From Psychrobacter sp. UBA6766 (GTDB taxonomy: Bacteria; Pseudomonadota; Gammaproteobacteria; Pseudomonadales; Moraxellaceae), in assembly GCF_002453355.1 (NCBI RefSeq), contig NZ_DKGQ01000020.1, forward strand, positions 1 through 64,000: a stretch of 64,000 nucleotides of DNA. The letters run 5' to 3'. A model generated the notes under the pieces. It saw only the letters and a program-made list of their open reading frames with translations. It was not told the DNA's origin and searched no databases. Of the stretch, positions 8,501 through 15,785 are shown in pieces. Positions within the stretch are counted from its first letter, which is position 1. Each line of letters begins with the position of its first letter. The position numbers and the translations under genes are program-made.

Positions 8501-11500
8501 GTTTAGCTTGAATGCCACGCCTTTTGCAATGGTCTCTTTGTTGGTTTGAATGTTGCCTGTATTGATGTTTACTCTATCATTGGTTGCATGAAGCTGGCTG
8601 CCATTAATCGCATCGGTACTGCTTGCGTTTACTGCGCCACTCGCAACATTTTTGATCTGACGCTCCATCCCTTTTGAACCAACAGAGACTTGATCTCCAG
8701 CTGCTTGCGCTGCGCCAGCAACGTTGTATCTGCTTCCTCCCACTGACATGGTCAGCTCTTTGGTTGCGTTCGAGGCGGTTGTTGATCCTGCGCCAAGTGC
8801 AACAGAACCTTCTAGGCTTGCTGACGATCCGACACCAAAGGCTGAGGATGCGACACCAGCTGAGGCGGACTGTACACCAATGGCGGTAGACAATGCGCCG
8901 CTAGACAAGGCTTTGGCTCCCATGGCGATGGAGGCGGCACCACCTGATTCTGTATTTATTTTATACGGAGGTGATTCGACAAGGTCATGACCGGTATAAG
9001 CTTTAAATTTGTCGTTGACGTCACCTTTATTAATAGCAGATGCCAAACTACCATCGATATTAGTTTTTGAGGCAACATCTAAGTCATCACCACCAATGGC
9101 GATAGAAGATGCCCCTGTAGACACAGAGTTGGCTCCAATGGCGATAGACTGATGACCACTCGCGGTGGTTTTTTGTCCACCTGCGCTGCTACCAATTGAG
9201 ATGGCCTGGCTGCCAGACGCCACAGCGTTGCGTCCCATGGCCATGGCGTTTTGTCCAGTGGCACCTTCGTTTAGATCATTGGTGCCATCCGTTGAGTTGA
9301 CACTGTAGTACTTGGTTTTGTTGCTTGAGATGGCGGTGCCTAACTGATCAACGTTCACAGCATCTGTACCAGCACTACCCGCTTTAACCCCTTTGATCTG
9401 AGTGTTGTTGGCATTGATGCCTGTACTTGAGATAGTGACACCACCAATGTTGGCACTGCTAAGATCGGTTAAGTCTTTGGCAAGCGCAACTTTAATACCC
9501 CCATCTTCTGCCGTTAAGACGATATTACTGCCTTTCATAAAGTTAGCCGTATTGTTGTCTTGTTTAATGGTTTTTACTGTCTGACCATCAATCTGAGTCA
9601 CCACGGTTTGTAAGGCACTATCCGCTTTAGCTAAGCTGTCTTTGGAATCTTGGCTTAAGTCAACGGTGTAGTCAGTGATGTTGCTGTCTACTTCATTGCC
9701 ATTAACCGTTACCGCTGATGAACCTGCTGTTGCTGTTGTGCCTTTGGCGTTAACGGTATAGACATCTTGGCCTTTATCACCCACCGTTTTCCCAACGTCA
9801 ACAATGTTGGTGCCGGCTTTTACTTCTGTTCTAGACCCGGCAGCGGCACCGGTGAGCTGACTGAGGTTCACTGCATCCGTTGGGTCAATGCCGTTGGAGA
9901 CTCGTGTGATTCTCTTATTACCAGCATCTATGCCGCCACTTCTTGTGACGCTTGGACCACCGATGATATTAAGTCCATCTACAGTCAAAGTAGTACTAGG
10001 AATACCTAATGGACCATTGACAAACACACCTAGACCATTAACATCGGTATTGGCCAGTAAGCTACCAGTTCTCATTCCTGAATCGTCAATGGTCGTTACA
10101 GATCCTAAGCCCCAGGGACTTCTTGTACCCATTTTCACGCTGCCACTAGCGCCTAAGTCAATATTTTTAGCAAGCTTGACCGTTAAGCTGTTGTTTGTGC
10201 TATCAGCAACCACACCGATATTTTTATCTGATAAAGCTGTAGTTGCACCACCTTTCACCGTGAGCTTGTCACCAAGCTTACGGTTGACGGTTGTCACACT
10301 ATTGTCACCTGTAAAATTGAGCCCCAGATCAATATCACTGCTGTTTTTATTAACGGCGCTGTTAGTAGCATATAATTGACTACCATTGATTGCATCCGTA
10401 CTTGTATCGCTAATGCGTCCAGCAGCTACATTCGTAATTGTACGTTCGTTACCTACGGAACCTACACTTACCGTGCCTTTTGGAACAGCACCAGCAAAGT
10501 TATATGTTCGATTAACTAATACAACGTTAGAAGTCCCAACAGCTGTGGCTGTTTCAGAGAAAGAACCTAAGGCAACTGAATCGGTATCATTGGCTTTAGC
10601 AAAACGACCTAATGCCGTACTATCTTTACCATTAGCTTTTGCATTAGTACCAACAACTGTTGCACCTTGGCCTGCAAAGCTTTGAGTGCCTAATGCTACG
10701 GTTCCACTATTTAAAGCATTGGCATCCATACCTAAAGCAATACTGTTACGACCTGCTTGTGCTCTATTACCTACTGCAGTTGCGTCGATACCTTTAGCAT
10801 AAGCATTACTACCAAGAGCCGTCGCACCGTCCATTGCAGCTTGAGCTCTTTTACCCATAGCAACAGCGCGATCACCAGCTGCTTGAGCATCAACCCCAAC
10901 TGCTATCGCGTCTACGCCGATTGCACCGTCATTATTATAGTTGCCACGGGTTGAGTCTGTGCTATTGACATTATAAAAACGTGTTTTATTAGCTTCGACT
11001 GTATCATCCGTATACGCTACGACGCTCTTAAGTTGACTCACGTTAACGGCATCGGTATCGGTCGCACCTGCCGCCACGTTAGTGATGCGGCGCTCGTTAC
11101 TAACAGCGCCTACTGATAATTCGCTGCTAGCTGTTGGCGCAACGACCCCAATTGGATTACCATTTTTATCTAAAGGCTGGTATGCAAATACGCCAAGAGT
11201 TAAGCCGTCAGCCAAAGAGCCTGAGCCTAAAGCAACCGAGCCTTCGTGAGTAGCAGTAGCTCCTTCTCCTAACGCGATGCTTTTAGCAGTTGAAGCTTTT
11301 GCTTCTGTACCTAAAGCCATACTATTATTAGCAGAGGCTGATGCTTGAAATCCTAATGCCGTACTATTCCTACCAAATGTATTAGCTGCTCTGCCTAAAG
11401 CTATATTATTAGCTCCTTCTGCTTTTGCTTCTCGGCCCATAGCCATGCTGTTTTCAGCAGAGGCAGAAGCTTCCCATCCTAAAGCGGTACTGTTAACCCC

Positions 11501-12754
11501 AGTAGCTTTAGACTGTCGCCCTAACGCTAGTGAATTAGTCTTAGTGGCATCAGCTTCATTCCCTAAGGCCGTTGAAGCATATCCTTGAGCATTTGCTTCA
11601 GTGCCTATAGCAGTAGCAAAAGTACCATCTGCTGTAGCTGCAATGCCGGCTGCCATTGAGTTTCCACCTATAGCACCATCGTTATTATAATTGGCTTTAG
11701 CTACTCCATTATCATTCACGCTGTAGTAACGAGTTTGGCCTTTACTTACAACGTTAGCTAATGATTTTAACTGACTTACGTTCACAGCATCACTGTCATT
11801 GGTACCAGCCGCTAGGTTGACAATCTGACGAGTGCCGTCTTTAGCATTGCCAATAGAAACTGCACCAAGGTTAGTGCTGTTGGTCGCCTTGATAGCAGTT
11901 TGGTCGGCTGCGCTTGCACTTGTTGGTGCAAAACCTAATGCGCCGCTAGCAACGTTGGCCACTGACCTTGAGCCTAGTGCTACCCCATCTTGGGTCGAAG
12001 AATTTGCTCCTACACCCACTGCTAGTGCGCCTTGTCCAGTGGCTGCTGATGCTACGCCAAACGCTGATGAAGCCATACCGGAAGCGCTCGAATGAATACC
12101 TATGGCAGTTGCTAGATTACCAGCTGATCGCGCTTTGGCGCCCATAGCAATAGAGGCCGCTCCACTAGATTCAGTATGTTTACCATATGCATCCCATGAC
12201 TCTAACAAATCTCGCCCAGCATATTCATGAAACGTCGTATTGACCTGACCACTATTTAAGGCACCTGTAGATATGCTGCCATCGTAGTCGGTTTTAGAGG
12301 CTGCATCTAAATCATCACCACCTATAGCAATAGAAGATGCTCCTGATGAGACAACGTTTGCGCCAATGGCAATAGACTGTTCACCACTTGCGGTGGTATT
12401 CTGACCACTTGAACCGCCACCAATGGCTATGCCCTGACTTCCTAAGACTGTCGCATTCTTGCCTATAGCAATACCATGAAGAGCGCTTACCGTGGTATTA
12501 GTTCCACACTCTACTTCTGCGCTTCCATTGCAGGGACTAGCTGTCGCCTGCATACTAAATCCAGCCGCCATTAACCCCAGCCCTATAGCAGTGAGTCGAA
12601 AAGCATTTGTAGATGAAAGATTGGATGTGGTATTGATGGTAGCGTTTGAGCTTACGCTAGATTGTGATGACTTACCGCGCGCTTTGGCGTACTCAGAAAC
12701 TGCCATAAAACAGTTTAAAGACACATTCCATATCACTTTATAATTCCGGTTCAT
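5519..12754 (-). CDS. Giant trimeric autotransporter adhesin (YadA/Hia/Ata class)
   Basis: A 2411-residue outer-membrane adhesin expected to trimerise and bind host, surface or other cells. It opens with an extended signal peptide (MNRNYKVIWN, about 1-30), a hydrophobic core at about 52-66 and a likely cleavage after residue 72. Three YadA-type head blocks follow, with many SIAIG, STALG and SVALG repeats, each closed by a neck (DAVNVSQL, DAINGSQL). A stalk comes next, then a fourth head (about 8.75-9.28 kb), then a long stalk to about 5.85 kb with a Trp-ring-like unit (KGWNVSAQG). The C-terminal about 90 residues are the YadA anchor. The last residues are GFHFD, so the chain ends in Asp, not an aromatic. 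AAGGGAG lies 8 bases before the ATG. Internal duplications are listed separately. The cpxRA-like pair lies upstream on the same strand. Confidence 0.95.
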   Translation of the reverse strand: MNRNYKVIWNVSLNCFMAVSEYAKARGKSSQSSVSSNATINTTSNLSSTNAFRLTAIGLGLMAAGFSMQATASPCNGSAEVECGTNTTVSALHGIAIGKNATVLGSQGIAIGGGSSGQNTTASGEQSIAIGANVVSSGASSIAIGGDDLDAASKTDYDGSISTGALNSGQVNTTFHEYAGRDLLESWDAYGKHTESSGAASIAMGAKARSAGNLATAIGIHSSASGMASSAFGVASAATGQGALAVGVGANSSTQDGVALGSRSVANVASGALGFAPTSASAADQTAIKATNSTNLGAVSIGNAKDGTRQIVNLAAGTNDSDAVNVSQLKSLANVVSKGQTRYYSVNDNGVAKANYNNDGAIGGNSMAAGIAATADGTFATAIGTEANAQGYASTALGNEADATKTNSLALGRQSKATGVNSTALGWEASASAENSMAMGREAKAEGANNIALGRAANTFGRNSTALGFQASASANNSMALGTEAKASTAKSIALGEGATATHEGSVALGSGSLADGLTLGVFAYQPLDKNGNPIGVVAPTASSELSVGAVSNERRITNVAAGATDTDAVNVSQLKSVVAYTDDTVEANKTRFYNVNSTDSTRGNYNNDGAIGVDAIAVGVDAQAAGDRAVAMGKRAQAAMDGATALGSNAYAKGIDATAVGNRAQAGRNSIALGMDANALNSGTVALGTQSFAGQGATVVGTNAKANGKDSTALGRFAKANDTDSVALGSFSETATAVGTSNVVLVNRTYNFAGAVPKGTVSVGSVGNERTITNVAAGRISDTSTDAINGSQLYATNSAVNKNSSDIDLGLNFTGDNSVTTVNRKLGDKLTVKGGATTALSDKNIGVVADSTNNSLTVKLAKNIDLGASGSVKMGTRSPWGLGSVTTIDDSGMRTGSLLANTDVNGLGVFVNGPLGIPSTTLTVDGLNIIGGPSVTRSGGIDAGNKRITRVSNGIDPTDAVNLSQLTGAAAGSRTEVKAGTNIVDVGKTVGDKGQDVYTVNAKGTTATAGSSAVTVNGNEVDSNITDYTVDLSQDSKDSLAKADSALQTVVTQIDGQTVKTIKQDNNTANFMKGSNIVLTAEDGGIKVALAKDLTDLSSANIGGVTISSTGINANNTQIKGVKAGSAGTDAVNVDQLGTAISSNKTKYYSVNSTDGTNDLNEGATGQNAMAMGRNAVASGSQAISIGSSAGGQKTTASGHQSIAIGANSVSTGASSIAIGGDDLDVASKTNIDGSLASAINKGDVNDKFKAYTGHDLVESPPYKINTESGGAASIAMGAKALSSGALSTAIGVQSASAGVASSAFGVGSSASLEGSVALGAGSTTASNATKELTMSVGGSRYNVAGAAQAAGDQVSVGSKGMERQIKNVASGAVNASSTDAINGSQLHATNDRVNINTGNIQTNKETIAKGVAFKLNGTTKSYALGEPIQVDTDANITVVGAGNGAKFGINKNLTGLNSATFGGVVISQSGLNNGSKQITNVASGVGNDSNAANIGDVQTIAGGLKTIVAKGTNIKDVTKSTVNGQDTYTVNADGASVSGGSAAVSVSAGAKGANNVTDYKVDLSQGAKDSLVKADSALQNVVTQIDGQTVKTIDQDNNTANFMKGDNILLTEENGGIKVATAQDMVLNSVKMGNTTISKDGMTIVAPTLARTVVLNSTGLNNGGNKITNVKAGEMGTDAVNVDQLNLANTIIDKGLSFGGDSGEDVNRKLGDTLTVKGGDTVDSDPATKNISVTANGKDTLTVRLAKDINLGNTGSVTTGNTQVNNAGITLYNGDNDQVVLSNNGLNNGNNKIINVVDGMLSPNSKDAVNGSQLFKTNENIAKGIKFDLNGNTKTYALGEAIQVATDANITTTAFGNGAKFGLADTIKIGGTSPNAVSIDGMAGTVKGLSNTTFDANATYSGGQAATQEQLSGLQSGINSTFDKGISFGGDSGTDVKRKLGDKITVKGGVSDSAKLTDSNIGVIADKDTNTLTVKLAKDLTGLNSASFGSNVNVSSTGFRAGDTLVNQNGFTFVGEGGQTRTVMLSNSGLNNGGNKITNVARGEATTDAVNVEQLNEVKQSAADANKGWNVSAQGANTSTVKPGNTVDLNNTDNNITVSKTAESNNVSFNLSKDIAVDSVTTGDATLSSSGLNIAGGPSVTKNGIDAGGNKITNVAKGDIEIDSKDAINGSQLFEFVSLVNTQTTAIAEMGAGLNFDADSGPVINKKAGSDPLKFKGGNNITTTSEDGSIKFDLNGNINVDSVTTGNTTVNNSGVTIKNGPSMTAAGIYAGNAENAPSMTAAGINAAGTKVTNVADGMAPRDAVNYGQLEAVTRGLGGSINELGYRIGEVEDDANAGISAAMAMSSLPQAYIIGKPMIGGGIATYNGESAVAIGFSKMSNDGRWVMKLNGTADTQGNVGGAIGAGFHFD
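7930..8050 (-). repeat. Stalk duplication, copy 2
   Basis: Encodes DSLVKADSALQNVVTQIDG and the following QTVKTIDQDNNTANFMKG. It is nearly identical at DNA level to 9534-9655. Two such stretches in one frame allow recombination that would delete or duplicate the DNA between them. Confidence 0.8.
8790..9235 (-). repeat. Head-domain duplication, copy B
   Basis: Encodes the central head (QSIAIGAN, GASSIAIGGDDLD, SKTNIDGSLAS, SGGAASIAMGAKA, ASSAFGVG). It is the clear counterpart of the N-terminal head at 12014-12454, with the same order of motifs and the same non-repeat insert after GGDDLD. Confidence 0.85.
9534..9655 (-). repeat. Stalk duplication, copy 1
   Basis: Encodes DSLAKADSALQTVVTQIDG and QTVKTIKQDNNTANFMKG. 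It is the partner of 7930-8050, 1.6 kb away, with high DNA identity by eye. Confidence 0.8.
12014..12454 (-). repeat. Head-domain duplication, copy A
   Basis: Residues 101-247 of the adhesin (QSIAIGAN, GASSIAIGGDDLD, SKTDYDGSIS, SGAASIAMGAKA, ASSAFGVA). Copy B lies near 8790-9235. The shared insert between GGDDLD and the SIAMG repeat marks this as a segmental duplication, not a chance likeness of short head repeats. Confidence 0.85.
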
Positions 12755-12933
12755 AGCATGTACTCCCTTACCGACTCATCAGATTTGAAAATCAAAGTTA
12801 AAATCCATGTTTAGAGAGTTAATACGACAAGATAAAACGGGTTATAAATTAATAGGAACGCACGATACATTTAGAAATGTTACTCAGAGCGATACTTAAG
12901 AAATAGTACGTCTCGTTTTGTAAAATCATTATA

Positions 12934-12971
12934 ACTCTCTGTATATGATTATTAATGAATATACAGAGAGT
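12934..12971. repeat. 13-bp perfect inverted repeat upstream of the adhesin
   Basis: ACTCTCTGTATAT (12934-12946) and ATATACAGAGAGT (12959-12971) flank a 12-base AT-rich centre. No T run follows on the minus strand, so it is not a typical terminator. A regulator site or a small decayed mobile sequence is possible. Confidence 0.7.
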
Positions 12972-12978
12972 AACAATG

Positions 12979-13011
12979 CCGTTCGTCGGAGATTTACTAC
13001 CGTTCATCGGA
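12979..13011. repeat. Direct repeat with 21-bp period upstream of the adhesin
   Basis: CCGTTCGTCGGA (12979-12990) and CCGTTCATCGGA (13000-13011) are 11/12 identical and start 21 bases apart, about two helical turns, which would place a bound protein on one DNA face. Confidence 0.6.
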
Positions 13012-13012
13012 T

Positions 13013-13032
13013 ATATTCATAAACATGAATAT
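13013..13032. repeat. 8-bp palindrome upstream of the adhesin
   Basis: ATATTCAT-AAAC-ATGAATAT. It directly follows the second direct repeat. Confidence 0.5.
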
Positions 13033-13077
13033 AATCTAGTGAGTAAATTTCTTTTACTGGTTTTTTCTTATTAAAGC

Positions 13078-13218
13078 TTATCCTCCATCCAAAAAATAAT
13101 CATCTACATAGGTTAAAAATGGCTAGATAATATCTCGAGATTATCTGTACTACTTCCCTTATTCGACTGCGATTTGTCTCATATTCATCCTCGTTTTTAA
13201 CATGAGGACATATCCTAA
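13078..13218 (-). repeat. Decayed MITE-like copy between adhesin and cpxA
   Basis: Read on the plus strand it aligns along its length with the reverse complement of the complete copy at 38986-39149: GGTTAAAAATGGCTA, then GATTATCTG, then TTTGTCTCAT, and an end GAGGACATATCCTAA that stands for GAAGACACGCCCTAA. It lies 6 bases after the kinase stop codon. Confidence 0.65.
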
Positions 13219-13224
13219 TCGTTG

Positions 13225-14772
13225 TTATTGAACAGGTAACACAATCTGCACCACCAAGCCTTGAATACCATCTTGGCGGTTGTGAATACTAATTTGACTT
13301 TTATGAGCGACGACAACCGCGTGGACGATTGCCAATCCCAATCCATAGCCGCCTGTTTCCCGATGACGTGCGCTATCAAGGCGTACAAAGGGTTGGAAAA
13401 TACGCTCTACGTCTTTTTCTGCTACCCCGCCACCTTCATCTGTGATGCTAATTTGAATGGCATCTCTTTTGTTAGCTAACTTTGTTTTTGTTGCTTCAGC
13501 AGTGACGGTTGAGCCAGACGATGTATGCATAAAAGCATTTCGAATGATGTTTTCAAGGGCGCTATGTAACTGTTCTTGGTTGCCAAGTACGGTTACAGGT
13601 GCAGATAATAAATCATCAGGCGGCGTCCATTGCCAACGCACATTTTTATGCTGAAACTCAAAACAGACGTCTTTACCAATTTCAGTGATAATATCAACAA
13701 TATCTACGGCATCATTTTCCAAATTATCGATAGTATATTGCTGCATTTGCAAAGATTGAATATGAATGATTTGCTCAATCAGCTCATTCATGCGTGCCGA
13801 TTCTTTATCGATACGATCGAGATAACGACTGGCATTGGGCGCAAAATCACGCGTCAATTCAGTCGCGACATCAAGACGCGCGAGTGGTGAGCGCAGCTCA
13901 TGCGAGATATCGCTGAGCATTTGCTTGCGAGCAAGCTCACTCTCAGCCAATCGCGTCGATAACTGGGAAACGTCTTTTGCCAATAACCCCAGCTCATCAG
14001 AGCCTAATTCTGATAACTGCGGATTTGCCTCATAGTCTCCATCAATCATACGATGGACGGTATCTTGAACTCGACCGATGCGTCGAGCTAACGTACGGCT
14101 GAGCCAAAAGCAGACCAGCACGCTAAACAGAATAATGAGAAGCAAACGCACGGTGAAATTACCCCGTTGCAACTCCAAAACATCAGTAAAACGCAGATGC
14201 GGACGCAATTGTACAATAGCCGTTTTTCCGTCAGGCAGCTCTACGGTTAAATCTGCCAATTCTGGACGGTCATCAGGCGTAGAAAATGCTTCTCTATTAG
14301 GCAACGCTGGTTGAAAAATCTCACTGAGAATAAAAGGTTTTTCATCAGTGTGGTCATCTGTATTATGATAAGTGCTACGACGGTCAGACATAGAGTACGA
14401 GGATACGGAATTGTTTTTTTCTTGCCTATTTTGTTGTCGCTCTTCCATATAACGATAGCGCGGAAAAATAATAGCGCCCTGCTCGTCATAGATTCTGATT
14501 TGGCTCATCAGCCGGCGGTCTTGACGATACAACTGCCTAACAGCGGGGAAATTTCCAGTTTGTAATGTTTCAACCACTTCTTGACGCTTGAGTAAAAGAC
14601 GCTCAATTTGCGTGTCCATCCGCGCACTTAGCTCTCTGTTATTAAGCCAGCGCTCTACCATAATTGAGACAATAGAGGTAACTAGAACAGTCAATAATAG
14701 GCTTAGAAATAACCGCCAAAATAAGGTGATTCGTGGCTTAAATGTAGAAGTATTTATCAATGAGTCCGCCAT
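13225..14772 (-). CDS. cpxA: CpxA-like envelope-stress sensor histidine kinase
   Basis: Inner-membrane kinase that phosphorylates the response regulator encoded just before it. In the 515 residues: TM1 at about 17-38; a periplasmic sensor with a low-complexity Q/N/S/D-rich stretch near 110-145; TM2 at about 206-226; a HAMP linker; then HisKA with the phospho-acceptor H291 in SDISHELRSPLARL. The ATPase domain has the N box (ENIIRNAFMHT), DEGGGV at 445-450 and GGYGLGLAIVHAVV at 474 onward. The ATG shares one base with the stop of the regulator (TAATG), so the two are translationally coupled. The CpxA label rests on resemblance of the regulator and on the divergent LTxxQ gene; RstB is the main alternative. 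Confidence 0.8.
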   Translation of the reverse strand: MADSLINTSTFKPRITLFWRLFLSLLLTVLVTSIVSIMVERWLNNRELSARMDTQIERLLLKRQEVVETLQTGNFPAVRQLYRQDRRLMSQIRIYDEQGAIIFPRYRYMEERQQNRQEKNNSVSSYSMSDRRSTYHNTDDHTDEKPFILSEIFQPALPNREAFSTPDDRPELADLTVELPDGKTAIVQLRPHLRFTDVLELQRGNFTVRLLLIILFSVLVCFWLSRTLARRIGRVQDTVHRMIDGDYEANPQLSELGSDELGLLAKDVSQLSTRLAESELARKQMLSDISHELRSPLARLDVATELTRDFAPNASRYLDRIDKESARMNELIEQIIHIQSLQMQQYTIDNLENDAVDIVDIITEIGKDVCFEFQHKNVRWQWTPPDDLLSAPVTVLGNQEQLHSALENIIRNAFMHTSSGSTVTAEATKTKLANKRDAIQISITDEGGGVAEKDVERIFQPFVRLDSARHRETGGYGLGLAIVHAVVVAHKSQISIHNRQDGIQGLVVQIVLPVQ

Positions 14773-15473
14773 TACAATACCAGCTGATAGCCTTTACCAC
14801 GAACCGCCTTAATGGGTTCATTATGAAAAGGCTGAAGTTTTTTACGTAAGCGCGACACGTGCACATCAAGGCTGCGATCAAACGGCTGCAGTTCACGCTG
14901 TAAGACATGTTGTGATAGCCACGCTTTACTCACCACTTCGCCTTTTTGTTTAAGTAACGCCACCAACAAGTCAAACTCTGTTCCTGTGACTTGTAACTCG
15001 ACGCCATCTATTTGGCAAAGTCGTTGATTTTGATCCAAATGCAACCGGCTCTCTGGCAGTGGCAAGTGCTCTGAGGCGGCAGCACCAGAGGCTGTTATAC
15101 GGCTACGTTTAATGACTGCGTTAATACGTGCCAGCAGCTCACGCGGGTTACAAGGTTTGGTAATATAATCATCGGCACCAAGCTCAAGCCCAACAATACG
15201 ATCAATCTCCTCACCTTTTGCCGTCAACATAATTACAGGAATATCACTGATAGCAGGCAGCTGGCGCAGGACGCTGAGCCCATCTGTTTTGGGCATCATA
15301 ATATCTAGCACTAGTAGGTCATAAGGTGTGCCATCATGCATCGCTACTTTTAAACGTTCGATAACCGCTTCGCCATCATGCACACAGTCACAGCGAATAC
15401 CGTGATTATGCAAATACTCTTGCAACAGTTGGGTCAACTCTTCATCATCGTCACCCAATAAAATATTTGCCAT
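14772..15473 (-). CDS. cpxR: CpxR-like OmpR-family response regulator
   Basis: DNA-binding partner of the adjacent kinase. The 233 residues have a receiver domain with acidic D8-D10, phospho-acceptor D57 (VLDIMMPK), T84 and K106, and a winged-helix output domain (ELQVTGTEFDLLVALL, SLDVHVSRLRKKL, VRGKGYQLVL). Wording such as LELGADDYITKPCNPREL and PFDRSLDVHVS is close to E. coli CpxR (LELGADDYLPKPFNDREL, PFDRAIDMHIS). It is first in the minus-strand pair and divergent from the CpxP/Spy-like gene. No clear GTAAA-N5-GTAAA box was found in the shared upstream region. Confidence 0.82.
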   Translation of the reverse strand: MANILLGDDDEELTQLLQEYLHNHGIRCDCVHDGEAVIERLKVAMHDGTPYDLLVLDIMMPKTDGLSVLRQLPAISDIPVIMLTAKGEEIDRIVGLELGADDYITKPCNPRELLARINAVIKRSRITASGAAASEHLPLPESRLHLDQNQRLCQIDGVELQVTGTEFDLLVALLKQKGEVVSKAWLSQHVLQRELQPFDRSLDVHVSRLRKKLQPFHNEPIKAVRGKGYQLVL

Positions 15474-15785
15474 CGTTATTCTCCCTACCCTCTCTACGTT
15501 CTTGCCACTCAGTCAAATGCTTACCCAAGCATGCCATAGTGTGGCGTACATTATCATGCAAGCGCCCACCAAGGCGCCACAAACGTTACCTTTCTTAATA
15601 TTTCATAAATGTTCGTAACTTCTAGCTGTCGTATGATAGCGGCTATCAGCAAAAAACACTGCTGGCAAGTAGTGATTAATAGTAGCTATCCGGGACACTA
15701 TTAATCACTACTTGCCATACAAAAAAACCTCTGTTCTTAATAAATAACGTTTGCACCATAACTTAAGGTAACTATTAAGGTAATA
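15474..15785. promoter_or_regulatory. Divergent promoter region between cpxR and the CpxP/Spy-like gene
   Basis: No ORF is seen. It holds a perfect 21-bp hairpin (15663-15717). Just before the plus-strand gene lies a 9-bp direct repeat TTAAGGTAA (15763-15771 and 15775-15783), whose second copy also supplies the ribosome-binding AAGG. Confidence 0.5.
15663..15717. repeat. Perfect 21-bp inverted repeat in the cpx divergent region
   Basis: The arms are 15663-15683 (starting TGGCAAGTAGTGATTAAT) and 15697-15717 (ending ATTAATCACTACTTGCCA) around a 13-base loop. No gene ends here, since both neighbours point outward, so a plain terminator role is unexpected. Confidence 0.9.

Larger units (their letters stand above)
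12755..13077 (-). promoter_or_regulatory. Upstream region of the adhesin gene
   Basis: No gene is seen. The stretch must carry the adhesin promoter. It holds three symmetric or repeated sequences in 100 bases (12934-12971, 12979-13011, 13013-13032), which are listed separately and are possible operators. Confidence 0.5.

Noticed and set aside
15541..15590. GTGGCG and CGCCAC inverted sequence near the cpxR start
   Set aside because: Only 6-7 bp with a long loop; likely chance.
15474..15785. CpxR box in the divergent region
   Set aside because: GTAA half-sites are present before the CpxP-like gene but the spacing does not match GTAAA-N5-GTAAA, so I did not call it.
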